A DNA stretch of 64,000 nucleotides from Brevundimonas sp. MF30-B (GTDB lineage: Bacteria; Pseudomonadota; Alphaproteobacteria; Caulobacterales; Caulobacteraceae), in NCBI RefSeq assembly GCF_004683885.1, contig NZ_CP038440.1, positions 2,700,001 through 2,764,000 of the forward strand. Direction: 5' to 3'. The notes under the pieces were generated by a model. That model made no database searches, had not been told where the DNA came from, and saw only the letters and a program-made list of their open reading frames with translations. A program made the translations under genes and the position numbers. Of the stretch, positions 24,939-33,092 are shown piece by piece. Each line of letters begins with the position of its first letter. The stretch's first letter is position 1.

Positions 24939-25478
24939 TCAGCCGATCCGCACGCGGGTGTCGGAGACGTAGTCGTAAGTCGGAACCACCAGGTTCAGCG
25001 GCGCGGGGCCTTTGCGGATGCGGCCCGAGGCGTCGTAGTGCGAGCCGTGGCAGGGGCAGAACCAGCCGCCGTATTCACCGGCGTTGAAGGTGGGCACGCA
25101 GCCCAGGTGGGTGCAGGAGCCGATCACGACCAGATAGGGCTCGTGGCCCGGCTTGGTGCGGGCGGCGTCGGTTTCCGGCGGGCTGCCGACGGCGCCTTCG
25201 GCGACCACGCGTTGAATCTCAGCGGCGGTGCGGTAGCGCACGAACACCGGCTTGCCCTGCCACTTCAGTACGACCTGCTGGCCTTCCTGAACCTTGGTCA
25301 GGTCGAATTCGATCGACGCCAGGGCCAGGGTGTCGGCCGCCGGATTCATCTGATTGATCAGCGGCCAGGCGGCCATGACGCCGGCGCCGACGGCGGCGGC
25401 TCCTGCGGCGATATGAATGAAGTCCCGGCGCGTGGCTTCGGGCCCCTCGCCTTCAGGATGAACGACCGATTCGGCCAC
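24939..25478 (-). CDS. petA: Ubiquinol-cytochrome c reductase Rieske iron-sulfur subunit
   Basis: This 179-residue protein is the first gene of the bc1 operon. A twin-arginine start ([20 protein letters not shown]) doubles as the membrane anchor. The [2Fe-2S] site is formed by CTHLGC and CPCHGS, with two Cys and two His ligands and a disulfide pair. It oxidises ubiquinol at the Qo site and passes the electron to cytochrome c1. The roughly 190-base region upstream is shared with trmL and contains an inverted repeat at 25609-25625. Confidence 0.97.
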   Translation of the reverse strand: MAESVVHPEGEGPEATRRDFIHIAAGAAAVGAGVMAAWPLINQMNPAADTLALASIEFDLTKVQEGQQVVLKWQGKPVFVRYRTAAEIQRVVAEGAVGSPPETDAARTKPGHEPYLVVIGSCTHLGCVPTFNAGEYGGWFCPCHGSHYDASGRIRKGPAPLNLVVPTYDYVSDTRVRIG

Positions 25479-25608
25479 GTCTCACCTCATCAACGCCGTG
25501 GAGGCGTCGGAAAGGACGCCTGCCGGTACGGCACGAAACATCTGCGGACCTTGCTGGAGCACCGTCCCGGCCCGCGCCGCGCCCATCCATGCAAGCAGCT
25601 GACGCCAC

Positions 25609-25625
25609 TTGCGAAACAGTCGCAA
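25609..25625. promoter_or_regulatory. Inverted repeat TTGCGA-N5-TCGCAA
   Basis: A perfect 6-base-arm repeat lies in the divergent petA/trmL promoter region, 47 bases before trmL and 131 before petA. It resembles the reverse complement of the Fur-like site at 14760 in its TTGCGAA half. It does not fit the FNR/FixK form TTGAT-N4-ATCAA. Confidence 0.35.
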
Positions 25626-25671
25626 TTTAGGCCGCGACAAGCCCCCGGGCCGCGCGTATGAGGGCCTTAGA

Positions 25672-26127
25672 ATGCGTCTCGCCCTTTTTCAACCGGCCAT
25701 TCCCCAGAACGTCGGCGCCTGCATCCGTCTGAGCGCCTGTTTCGGGGTCGAGCTGAATGTCATCGAACCCACCGGCTTCGCCTTCGACGACCGGGCGATG
25801 AAGCGCGCGGCGCTGGATTACGGCCCCTTGAGCCATATGCGCCGCCATGCGGACTGGGACGCCTTCCAGCGCGATCGCGGCGCGGGGCGGCTGGTGCTGT
25901 TCACGACGCGCGGCGCCGTGTCGCTGCCCGATTTCGTGTTTCAGCCCGACGACGTGCTGCTGTTCGGCCGCGAGGATGCTGGCGCGCCCGACCATGTCCA
26001 CGAGGCGGCGGACGCCCGGGTGGTGATTCCCTTGAGGCCCGAGGCGCGGTCGCTGAACCTGTCGGTCAGCGCCGGCATCGCCCTGTTCGAGGCCCTGCGT
26101 CAGACCAACCGCCTGCCGGGCTCATAG
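25672..26127 (+). CDS. trmL: tRNA (cytidine(34)-2'-O)-methyltransferase
   Basis: A 151-residue SPOUT-class enzyme that 2'-O-methylates the wobble base of certain leucine tRNAs using S-adenosylmethionine. Knotted-fold motifs are seen: the N-terminal PQNVGACIR, mid-protein FGREDAGAPDHVH, and the C-terminal IPLRPEARSLNLSVSAGIALFEALRQ. The start at 25672 is chosen because it begins the canonical LALFQPAIPQN segment. It divergently faces petA and its end overlaps the end of the next gene by six bases. Confidence 0.93.
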   Translation: MRLALFQPAIPQNVGACIRLSACFGVELNVIEPTGFAFDDRAMKRAALDYGPLSHMRRHADWDAFQRDRGAGRLVLFTTRGAVSLPDFVFQPDDVLLFGREDAGAPDHVHEAADARVVIPLRPEARSLNLSVSAGIALFEALRQTNRLPGS

Positions 26128-26871
26128 CCGGCTGACGCTGATCCCCTGGGCCGTCAGGGCGGCGGTCAGCTCGGCCACAGCCTCTTCCACCGCCGGCGCG
26201 TCGCGTCCGCGCACCACCAGCTGAGTCCCGATCTCGCCGACCGAGCCGTGGCCGAACGGATAGCTGCCGAAGCTGAGGTCGCGCCGCGCGCGAGCCGCTT
26301 GGCCCAGGACGTCCGCCACCGCCCCCTCGCCCACGCCCGATACGCGCAGCGTCACGGCGTGCACCACTGCGCCGGTGCGCAGACGCGGCGCCACGTCCTC
26401 GAGCATGGCCTGCATGATCTTGGGCACGCCGGCCATGACGAAGACATTGCCGATCTGGAAGCCTGGCGCGTCGGTCACCGAATTGGCGATCAGCGTCCCG
26501 CCCTGCGGAATGCGCGTCATGCGCCGCCGCGCGGCGTTGAAGTCGTCGCCATATCGCCGCTCCAGGATGGCCACGGCCTCGGAATGCTCCGGCAGGGCGA
26601 CACCGAAGGCCTCGGCCACGCAGTCGGCGGTGATGTCGTCATGGGTCGGCCCGATGCCGCCGGTGGTGAAGACATAGTCGTGGGCGGCGCGCAGGGTGTT
26701 CAGGGCCTCGACGATCTGACCCTCGCGGTCGCCGACGACGCGGGCCTCCAGCACGTCGATCCCCAACGCGCCAAGAAAGCGGGCCAGGGTGCTCAGATTG
26801 GTGTCCTGCGTCCGGCCGGACAGGATCTCATCGCCGATGATCAAGACGGCGGCGGTGGGCGGTGCAGACAT
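26122..26871 (-). CDS. CinA-type molybdopterin-binding domain protein
   Basis: A 249-residue protein with only the N-terminal (MoaB/MoeA-like) domain of CinA; the nicotinamide-deamidase C-terminal domain is absent. Motifs: LIIGDEILSGRTQDTN at the start, FTTGGIGPTHDDITADCVAEAFG, and FVMAGVPKIMQAML. Such proteins are called competence/damage-inducible protein A; those with this domain can act as ADP-ribose pyrophosphatases. Its job here is not clear. Confidence 0.88.
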   Translation of the reverse strand: MSAPPTAAVLIIGDEILSGRTQDTNLSTLARFLGALGIDVLEARVVGDREGQIVEALNTLRAAHDYVFTTGGIGPTHDDITADCVAEAFGVALPEHSEAVAILERRYGDDFNAARRRMTRIPQGGTLIANSVTDAPGFQIGNVFVMAGVPKIMQAMLEDVAPRLRTGAVVHAVTLRVSGVGEGAVADVLGQAARARRDLSFGSYPFGHGSVGEIGTQLVVRGRDAPAVEEAVAELTAALTAQGISVSRL

Positions 26872-26985
26872 GCCAAACCCGATAGCCTAGTCCAGCGACC
26901 GCGTCGCCGGGGTTGAGCTTCCGTGCTAGAAATACCATCTGACGGGGCTTCGCCGCCCGCCGAAAGCCGCCCCCAGAGAGCCGAT

Positions 26986-27804
26986 ATGTACGAGAGCCAG
27001 GACCTGGACACCGAGACCTTCACCCGTTCGCACGCCATCCGCGTCCATGACGCCGAGGGCTTCGAGGGCATGCGCCGCGCCGGCCGCCTGGTGGCCGAGG
27101 CGCTGGACATGATCGCCGCCCACGTCCAGCCGGGGGTGACCACGGGCCAGATCGACGACCTGGTGCGCGAGTTCACCCTGGACAACGGCGGCCTGCCCGC
27201 CTGCCTGGGCTACAAGGGCTATGAGAAGACCGTCTGCACCTCGATCAACCACGTCGTCTGCCACGGCATTCCCGGCGACCGCGTCCTGAAGGACGGCGAC
27301 ATCGTCAATATCGACCACACCGTCATCGTCGACGGCTGGCATGGCGATTCCAGCCGGATGTATGCGGTCGGAAACATCAATGCGCGGGCCAAGAAGCTGG
27401 TCGACGTGACCTATGAATCCCTGCGCCTGGGTCTTGAGCAGGTGAAGCCCGGAAACACCTTCGGCGACATTGGCTACGCCATCCAGAAATACGTCGAGAG
27501 CCATCGGATGTCGGTGGTGCGCGACTTCTGCGGCCACGGCATAGGCCGGCTGTTCCACGACAGCCCCAACGTCCTGCACTACGGCCGTCGCGGCGAGGGC
27601 GCGGTGCTGAAGCCGGGCATGTTCTTCACCGTCGAGCCGATGGTGAACCTGGGCAAGCCGGCGGTGAAGGTGCTCTCCGACGGCTGGACGGCGGTCACCC
27701 GCGACAAATCCCTGTCGGCCCAGTGCGAGCACACCATCGGCGTCACCGAAGACGGCATCGAAATCTTCACCGCCTCGCCGGCGGGACTATTCCGCCCGAA
27801 CTGA
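26986..27804 (+). CDS. map: Methionine aminopeptidase, type I
   Basis: The 272-residue enzyme removes the initiator methionine from new proteins. The dinuclear metal ligands are seen as D in VNIDHTVIVDG, D in WHGDSSRM, H in CGHGIGRLFH, E in FFTVEPMVN and E in QCEHTIGVT. ATG 26986 is chosen (AGAGAG upstream) over a GTG at 26923 that would add 21 residues unlike the family. A short N-terminal extension (about residues 1-25) precedes the fold. radC follows on the same strand after 89 bases. Confidence 0.95.
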   Translation: MYESQDLDTETFTRSHAIRVHDAEGFEGMRRAGRLVAEALDMIAAHVQPGVTTGQIDDLVREFTLDNGGLPACLGYKGYEKTVCTSINHVVCHGIPGDRVLKDGDIVNIDHTVIVDGWHGDSSRMYAVGNINARAKKLVDVTYESLRLGLEQVKPGNTFGDIGYAIQKYVESHRMSVVRDFCGHGIGRLFHDSPNVLHYGRRGEGAVLKPGMFFTVEPMVNLGKPAVKVLSDGWTAVTRDKSLSAQCEHTIGVTEDGIEIFTASPAGLFRPN

Positions 27805-27893
27805 TTCCCGCCCCTTGATCTCTGTTCGATCCGCAACGCAATGTTGCATTGGACCAGATTCTCGCGTGCGCGAGGACCGCGCGGGAGGGGTAT

Positions 27894-28616
27894 TTGACGG
27901 ACAGCGCGCCCAGGACGCCGCCCCGCCATTCCGGCCATCGCGACCGACTGCGCGAGCGGGCAGCCAAGGGGGGGCTGAACGCCCTGCCCGACTATGAGCT
28001 GCTGGAGCTGCTGCTGTTCCGCAGCGTGCCGTACAAGGACACCAAGCCCCTGGCCAAGGATCTGCTGGCGCGCTTCGGCGGGCTGGAGGGGATAGGCGCG
28101 GCCAGCCACGAGGCGGTCGAGGATCAGGTGGCGCAGTCGATGGGCTATGCGCGGGGCAAGGCCTCGCGCGCCATCGCGCTGGATCTGCAGCTGATCTTCG
28201 ACGTCACGCGGCGCATCGCGCGCGAGCCGGCGGCCAAGCGGCCGGTGATCTCGTCGTGGAGCGCGCTGGTGGCCTATGTCCGCGTCGCGCTTCAGCACGA
28301 GCCGCGAGAGCAGTTCCGTGTGCTGTATCTGGACCGCAAGAACCAGCTGATCCTGGACGAGGTGCAGAACCGCGGCACGGTCGATCATGCGCCGGTCTAT
28401 CCGCGCGAAGTGGTGCGCCGGGCGCTGGAGCTGTCGGCCAGTTCGCTGATCCTGGTGCACAACCACCCGTCGGGCGATCCCACGCCCAGCCGCGCCGACG
28501 TCGACATGACCAGACAGGTGGTGGAGGCCGCACGGCCCCTGAACGTCACCATCCACGACCATCTGGTCGTCGGGCGCGACGGGGTGGCCAGCTTCAAGCA
28601 GCTGGGCCTCATGTGA
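27894..28616 (+). CDS. radC: RadC family JAB/MPN-domain protein
   Basis: About 240 residues: an N-terminal helix-hairpin-helix region (LPDYELLELLLFRSVPYKDTKPLA, LLARFGGLEGI) and a C-terminal JAMM metal site HNHPSGDPTPSRAD (H-x-H-x7-S-x2-D). Despite the old name, its role in DNA repair is not established. The preferred start is TTG 27894, preceded by GGGAGGGG at good spacing; an earlier TTG at 27849 lacks such a site. Confidence 0.92.
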   Translation: MTDSAPRTPPRHSGHRDRLRERAAKGGLNALPDYELLELLLFRSVPYKDTKPLAKDLLARFGGLEGIGAASHEAVEDQVAQSMGYARGKASRAIALDLQLIFDVTRRIAREPAAKRPVISSWSALVAYVRVALQHEPREQFRVLYLDRKNQLILDEVQNRGTVDHAPVYPREVVRRALELSASSLILVHNHPSGDPTPSRADVDMTRQVVEAARPLNVTIHDHLVVGRDGVASFKQLGLM

Positions 28617-28688
28617 CGGCGTAGCCGGGCGTTAAGGTTTACGGCCCATGCTGGGGCGAACCTTCGCCGCACCTCGACGAGCCGCCCC

Positions 28689-28931
28689 ATGCCCATGTCC
28701 GCCGAGACGCTTCGCGCCCACCTGGTCGAGGCCTTTCCCGACGCCGAGATCGAGATCACCGACCTGGCCGGGGACGGCGACCACTATCGCGCCCGCATCG
28801 TGTCCGAGGCCTTCGCCGGCCTCCCCCGCGTGCGCCAGCATCAGAAGGTCTATGCGGCGCTGAAGGGTCAGATGGGTGGAGAGCTGCACGCCCTGGCGCT
28901 GGAGACCGCAGCCCCTACGGAAGGGAACTGA
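28689..28931 (+). CDS. bolA: BolA family protein
   Basis: The 80-residue single-domain BolA protein has the class II KH-like fold (LRAHLVEAFPDAEIEITDLAGDGDHYRARIVS) and a conserved LPRVRQHQKVYAALKGQMGGELHALAL end. The His in VRQHQKVY is the usual ligand to a [2Fe-2S] cluster shared with a CGFS glutaredoxin, and such a glutaredoxin is encoded at 30037-30387. The next gene starts one base after its stop, so they are co-transcribed. ATG 28695 is an alternative start. Confidence 0.92.
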   Translation: MPMSAETLRAHLVEAFPDAEIEITDLAGDGDHYRARIVSEAFAGLPRVRQHQKVYAALKGQMGGELHALALETAAPTEGN

Positions 28932-28932
28932 C

Positions 28933-29856
28933 ATGCGCTACCGTCCGCTGGGCGCCTCCGGAAACGCCGTCTCGAACCTGACGCTCAGCCTGGGCGATCA
29001 CACCCTGGCGCGAGGCCCCGCCGCAGCGCGCGAGCTGATCTACTGTGCGCTGGAGGCGGGCATAAACAGCTATCGCCTGGAGAGCGCCAATCCGGTTCTG
29101 GCGGAGGTGGCGGGCCAAGCCCTGTCCAACCTGGACCGAAAGCTGGTGGGCGTCAGCCTGACGCTGGGCCGCAGTGACGGCCGGCGCGGGCCGCAACGCG
29201 ACTTCTCGGCCGAAGGGATGACCGCCGCGATAGACCGCGCCCTGCACGTCTCGGGCCTGGGGTGGATCGACATGGCCCTGCTGGAGGAGCCGGGCGAGGA
29301 TGAACTGCCACAGTCCTCGTTGAACGCGCTCAAGGCCCTGCGTGCGACCGGCCGCGTTCAGTTGCTGGGCGTCGCCGGCGAGGGCGAAGTCATGGACACC
29401 TATGTGTCGACTGGCGCCTTCGATATTCTGGCGACGCCCTACCACGCCAACTCCGACTGGCGGATTCATTCGCGCATCCGCGCGGCGCGTGAGCGTGACA
29501 TGGCCATATTCGGCTACGACTATTTCCCCGAAAGCCTGTCGAGCGAGAAGAAGGCGCTCGAGGCCAGCGAGGGCAAGAAGAAGCGCGGCCTGTTCGGCTT
29601 CGGCGGCCGTTCCAAGAACGACCCCCTGGCCGGCGCCGGCACCTTCGCCTTCCTGCACCGCACGCCGGGCTGGACAGCCGAGGAGATCTGCCTCGCCTAC
29701 GCCATGGCCGAACCGTCGATCGCCAGCATCATCATAGCGGCGGATCGCGCCGAGCGGCTCAATGGCCTGGCCGCCGTGCCTGAGCGCGACATGCCTCCCG
29801 GCCTGGCGGCTCAGGTGGAAATGGCCCGGGTCGGCAAGGCGCGCACCGCGGCCTGA
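28933..29856 (+). CDS. Aldo/keto reductase-like protein lacking catalytic residues
   Basis: A 307-residue protein with the outline of an aldo/keto reductase: MRYRPLGASGNAVSNLTLSLGDHT at the start and AEEICLAYAMAEPSIASIIIAADRAERLNGL near the end. The usual catalytic residues are not there. Where GINxxDTAxxYG is expected it has GINSYRLESANP, the TK lysine segment reads SLTLGR, and the LLH histidine reads LLEEPG. So it is probably not an oxidoreductase. A Lys-rich linker (EGKKKRGLFGFGGRSK) interrupts the C-terminal half. It lies between bolA and grxD, suggesting a role linked to iron-sulfur or redox control (inference). Confidence 0.75.
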   Translation: MRYRPLGASGNAVSNLTLSLGDHTLARGPAAARELIYCALEAGINSYRLESANPVLAEVAGQALSNLDRKLVGVSLTLGRSDGRRGPQRDFSAEGMTAAIDRALHVSGLGWIDMALLEEPGEDELPQSSLNALKALRATGRVQLLGVAGEGEVMDTYVSTGAFDILATPYHANSDWRIHSRIRAARERDMAIFGYDYFPESLSSEKKALEASEGKKKRGLFGFGGRSKNDPLAGAGTFAFLHRTPGWTAEEICLAYAMAEPSIASIIIAADRAERLNGLAAVPERDMPPGLAAQVEMARVGKARTAA

Positions 29857-29988
29857 TCGGGCCTTTCGCCTTGACCGGAGGGACTGGGCTTCCTAGCTGA
29901 CGGCCGTCGAGCGACATCGGTCGGGAATGCGATCGCATGCCAACTCAGATATTCGCTCGATGCATTGATGCTTGGACCATTATCTGGA

Positions 29989-30009
29989 TTCGGATCGATC
30001 CGATCCGAA
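29989..30009. promoter_or_regulatory. Inverted repeat upstream of grxD
   Basis: TTCGGATC and GATCCGAA are perfect 8-base arms around a 5-base spacer, 28 bases before the grxD ATG. A separate 12-bp palindrome ATGCGATCGCAT lies at 29927-29938 in the same 180-base gap. This gap otherwise shows no gene. Confidence 0.4.
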
Positions 30010-30036
30010 GCGATGATGGTCGAGAAAGAGGCCTTC

Positions 30037-30387
30037 ATGACCGACCAAGCCCCCGCCGATCCCGTCCACGCCTTCATCGGCCAGACGGTCGCCGAGCACG
30101 ACGTCGTGCTGTTCATGAAGGGCACGCCCGATGCGCCGCGCTGCGGCTTCTCCTCCCTGGCCGTTCAGATCCTGGATCACATCGGCGCGCCCTTCGTCGG
30201 CGTGGACGTGCTGCAGGACGAGGCGCTGCGCGAAGGCGTGAAGAGCTTCACCGATTGGCCGACCATTCCCCAGTTGTATGTGAAGGGCGAGTTCGTCGGC
30301 GGCTCCGACATCGTGCGCGAGATGTTCCAGGCCGGCGAGCTTCAGGCTCTGATGGCCGAAAAGGGCGTGGCCCTTGGCGAAGCTTAA
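30037..30387 (+). CDS. grxD: Monothiol glutaredoxin, CGFS type
   Basis: A 116-residue Grx4-type protein with the CGFS active site at residues 36-39 (KGTPDAPRCGFSS) and the glutathione-binding TDWPTIPQLYVKGEFVGGSDIV. Such proteins bind a [2Fe-2S] cluster with glutathione, pass it to targets, and pair with BolA. The start 30037 is supported by AAAGAGG six bases upstream; earlier in-frame ATGs (from 29965) would add a non-conserved leader. The bolA gene two places upstream fits a shared role. Confidence 0.95.
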   Translation: MTDQAPADPVHAFIGQTVAEHDVVLFMKGTPDAPRCGFSSLAVQILDHIGAPFVGVDVLQDEALREGVKSFTDWPTIPQLYVKGEFVGGSDIVREMFQAGELQALMAEKGVALGEA

Positions 30388-30411
30388 GCTGATCGAGGCC
30401 TGAGCCGCGCC

Positions 30412-30837
30412 ATGGCCCGCACTCAGCTGACCCCGCCGGACGACCGCGAGGTTTTCGTGGTTCCGCTGGACGTGCGGCCCGAGCACATCGACGACAACGG
30501 CCACGTCAACAATGTGGTCTATGTCGGCTGGCTGCAGCAGGTCGGCACGCAGCATTGGAACGCGCGCTTCGCCGAGGCGACGCGGACGAAGTGGTCCTGG
30601 GTCGCCCTGCGTCACGAGATCGACTACCTGCGCGGCATCGCGCCCGACGCGACGGGCGTGGTGGCCCGCACCTGGGTCGGCACGCCCCAAGGCCCGCGTT
30701 TCAACCGCTATGTCCGCATTGAGGACGGCGAAGGCCGTCTGTGCGCGCAGGGCGTTTCGGAGTGGTGCCTGGTCGACGCCGCCACCCTTCGCCCCGCGCG
30801 CATTCCGCCCGACATGGTCGTCGCGTTCAGCCGCTAG
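30412..30837 (+). CDS. Acyl-CoA thioesterase, hotdog fold (YbgC/FcbC-like)
   Basis: The 141-residue protein has a single 4-hydroxybenzoyl-CoA thioesterase-type hotdog domain. The N-terminal VRPEHIDDNGHVNNVVYVGWLQQVGTQHW holds the catalytic Asp-region (HIDDNGHVNN) and the central helix. It likely hydrolyses an acyl-CoA in the cytoplasm; the substrate is unknown. It follows grxD by 24 bases on the same strand. Confidence 0.85.
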   Translation: MARTQLTPPDDREVFVVPLDVRPEHIDDNGHVNNVVYVGWLQQVGTQHWNARFAEATRTKWSWVALRHEIDYLRGIAPDATGVVARTWVGTPQGPRFNRYVRIEDGEGRLCAQGVSEWCLVDAATLRPARIPPDMVVAFSR

Positions 30838-30886
30838 ACCGAATACCTGAGTTGACTTGGACTGCGTCCAACTGACCGATGTCGCT

Positions 30887-31414
30887 CTAATCCAGAGCGC
30901 AGATGTCCGGCAGGCCGCGAAGGCCGCCGGCGTGGTCCAGGCCGTAACCCACCAGAAAGCGGTTCGGCGCTTCCCAGCCGACGAAGTCGGGTTCGGGGGC
31001 GCGGGCCTCGGGCCAGGGCTTGCGGGCCAAGACGCAGGTCAGCACCCGCGCCGCGCCCGCCTCGCGCGCGATGCGCACGGATTCCGCCAGCGACAGGCCG
31101 GTATCGAACACATCGTCCAGAATCAGCACCGTCCGGTCCTTGATCGGGCGTTGGAAACCGGACCGCACCTCGATCTTGCCTCGGCTGGTCTTGTCGTCGC
31201 CGTAGGACGCCAACCACAAGGCGTCGAAACGGACGTTCCGGCCATGGCGCGACAGGGCGCGCGTCAGATCGGCGGCGAACCACAACCCGCCGGTCAGCAG
31301 GACGGCGACGACTGTTTCGTCGTCGGTTACGGGGGCGATGCGCCGCGCCAGATCGTCGACAATGCGGGCGATCTCGGCTTCAGGCAGAAGGACGGTGCGT
31401 TCGGGATCAGCCAT
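30887..31414 (-). CDS. hpt: Hypoxanthine phosphoribosyltransferase
   Basis: A 175-residue purine-salvage enzyme that makes IMP (or GMP) from hypoxanthine/guanine and PRPP. The PRPP-binding loop is VLILDDVFDTGLSL, and the N-terminal AVLLTGGLWFAADLTRAL and C-terminal DFVGWEAPNRFLVGYGLDHAGGLRGLPDI are typical of the family. Its start overlaps the stop of the zinc-ribbon gene by eight bases, so the two are one transcript. Confidence 0.93.
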   Translation of the reverse strand: MADPERTVLLPEAEIARIVDDLARRIAPVTDDETVVAVLLTGGLWFAADLTRALSRHGRNVRFDALWLASYGDDKTSRGKIEVRSGFQRPIKDRTVLILDDVFDTGLSLAESVRIAREAGAARVLTCVLARKPWPEARAPEPDFVGWEAPNRFLVGYGLDHAGGLRGLPDICALD

Positions 31415-32315
31415 GACCCGACGGCGATACCGTCTGGACCGCTGTGCTGTCGAGGGCCGGCGTGGCTTGAACCGGCGTCAGACCGCTCGGGGCATGAACG
31501 TCCATAACCAAGGCTGGACGCAGCCCGCCCTCCTCGGCGGTCGAGGCGCGGCGCACGGCTGGGGCGGGGCGCGCCGCCTGTTCGATGGGAGCCGGCTCGG
31601 CGTCGGCCGCGAAATCGACGCCCACCCCGGCGGCTCGACCGCCCGGGTCGGGGATCATGACGGCGAAGCCCTGGACGGCTCCGGGCAGCACCGGCGGCCC
31701 GTCCAGACGTATGATCCTGTGGCTGATCTCAGCACCCCGCTCGTCCAGGAGGGCCACGCGCAGCGGCGGGGCCACGATCTCGTTGTCCCGCACATTGCGC
31801 ACGGCGCCCGAGACCAACACCCGCTCGGGGTCATAGGGCGAGGGCCGGCCGCCTACGGCTTCGAAATCCAGCCCGACGACGTTCACTTTCTCACCGACCA
31901 TGGCATAGGCCTCGGCCGCGCGCGGGAACATCGTCACCACCTCGACGCGGAACAGCCATGCGCTGGCGAGCAGGCCCAGGAAAATCACCGTGAGACCGGC
32001 CCAGACGGCTCCGTGCGCGGCGGCGCGGCGCAGGCGGCGCTGCTGCTCGGCGCGGGCGCGGAAGGCCTTCGGCAGTTCCGGCGCAGCCGCCTCGGCCAGG
32101 GTTTCGGGTTCGGGCGCTTCGTCGCGGCGACCAAACCCGGCTGATTCGGGCGAATCATTCGCCGCGGCGGTTGTGGCGGTGAGTTCAAGGGGCTCGTCGG
32201 AGACCGCCTTCCACACCTCGCCGCACGACTGACAGCGGACCTTGCGGCCGTTCGCACCCACGCTGTCGTCGGGGACGAAATAGCTGGTGGCGCAGGCGGG
32301 GCAGGTCAGTATCAT
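31407..32315 (-). CDS. MJ0042-type zinc-ribbon membrane protein
   Basis: The 302-residue protein begins with a zinc ribbon, C5-x2-C8 and C28-x2-C31 (LTCPACATSY, VRCQSCGEVWK), followed by a low-complexity acidic linker. A single TM helix follows (AVWAGLTVIFLGLLASAWLFRVEVV) and then a DUF3426-like extracytoplasmic domain (LVSGAVRNVRDNEIVAPPLRVALLDERG). The start 32315 is placed at the zinc ribbon; the frame upstream is open by chance across ftsE. It is divergent from ftsE. Its function is not known. Confidence 0.85.
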   Translation of the reverse strand: MILTCPACATSYFVPDDSVGANGRKVRCQSCGEVWKAVSDEPLELTATTAAANDSPESAGFGRRDEAPEPETLAEAAAPELPKAFRARAEQQRRLRRAAAHGAVWAGLTVIFLGLLASAWLFRVEVVTMFPRAAEAYAMVGEKVNVVGLDFEAVGGRPSPYDPERVLVSGAVRNVRDNEIVAPPLRVALLDERGAEISHRIIRLDGPPVLPGAVQGFAVMIPDPGGRAAGVGVDFAADAEPAPIEQAARPAPAVRRASTAEEGGLRPALVMDVHAPSGLTPVQATPALDSTAVQTVSPSGHG

Positions 32316-32384
32316 GCGCCCACTTCTCAGGCGCCCTGCGGCGCCGCTCCCCTGTCGAGGCGAACGCCTCGTTCCCGAAACCCA

Positions 32385-33092
32385 ATGAACGCTTCGACCC
32401 GCCGCGCCGCCGATCCCGTCCCCGCGCCCGACACCGTCCGACTGACGGACGCGGGCTTCGGCTATGCGGACGCGCCCGGCGTGCTTCGGGGCGTTAACCT
32501 CATTCTGGAGCGTGGCTCTTTCCACTTCCTTACCGGCCCATCGGGCGCGGGCAAGTCGACCCTGCTGCGTCTGCTGACCCTGGCCGAGCGCCCCACCGAA
32601 GGCCGCATCCACCTTTTCGGCGAAGAGGTGACGTCGACGCCGCGCGCCCGAATTCCGCATCTGCGCCGCCAGATGGGCGTCATCTTCCAGGATTTCCGCC
32701 TGCTGGACCACCTGTCGGTCTTCGACAACGCCGCCCTGCCGCTGCGCCTGGCGGGCGGCCGCGCGCGCGATCACGGCGCCGATGTCGAGGAGATGCTGCG
32801 CTGGGTCGGCCTTGGGCGGCGCATGCACGCCCTGCCCCCGGCCCTGTCCGGCGGCGAGAAGCAGCGCCTGGCCATCGCACGCGCCGTCATCACCCGCCCC
32901 GGCCTGATCCTGGCCGACGAGCCGACCGGCAGCGTCGACGCCGCCATGGCCGACAAGCTGCTGCACCTGTTCCAGAGCCTGAACCGCCTGGGCGCCACCG
33001 TCCTGATCGCCAGCCACGACGAAGCCTTGGCCCACCGCTCGGGCGCCACGGTGCTGCGCCTCAGCAACGGCCGGCTGGAGGGCGCGGCGTGA
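32385..33092 (+). CDS. ftsE: Cell division ATP-binding protein FtsE
   Basis: A 235-residue ABC ATPase. Walker A is GPSGAGKST, the signature LSGGEKQRLAIARAV, Walker B LILADEPTG, and the switch His is in ASHDEAL. With FtsX it couples ATP hydrolysis at the septum to activation of periplasmic peptidoglycan hydrolases. No clear Shine-Dalgarno precedes the ATG; instead a short hairpin CGAGGCG-aa-CGCCTCG lies at 32356-32371. The stop overlaps the ftsX start. Confidence 0.95.
   Translation: MNASTRRAADPVPAPDTVRLTDAGFGYADAPGVLRGVNLILERGSFHFLTGPSGAGKSTLLRLLTLAERPTEGRIHLFGEEVTSTPRARIPHLRRQMGVIFQDFRLLDHLSVFDNAALPLRLAGGRARDHGADVEEMLRWVGLGRRMHALPPALSGGEKQRLAIARAVITRPGLILADEPTGSVDAAMADKLLHLFQSLNRLGATVLIASHDEALAHRSGATVLRLSNGRLEGAA

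Noticed and set aside
30857..30871. TTGGAC-tgc-GTCCAA hairpin between the thioesterase and hpt genes, considered as a terminator.
   Set aside because: The stem is short and no T-tract follows on either strand.
31407..33035. Longer version of the zinc-ribbon gene starting inside ftsE.
   Set aside because: The zinc ribbon starts at 32315 and the upstream part is antisense to ftsE.
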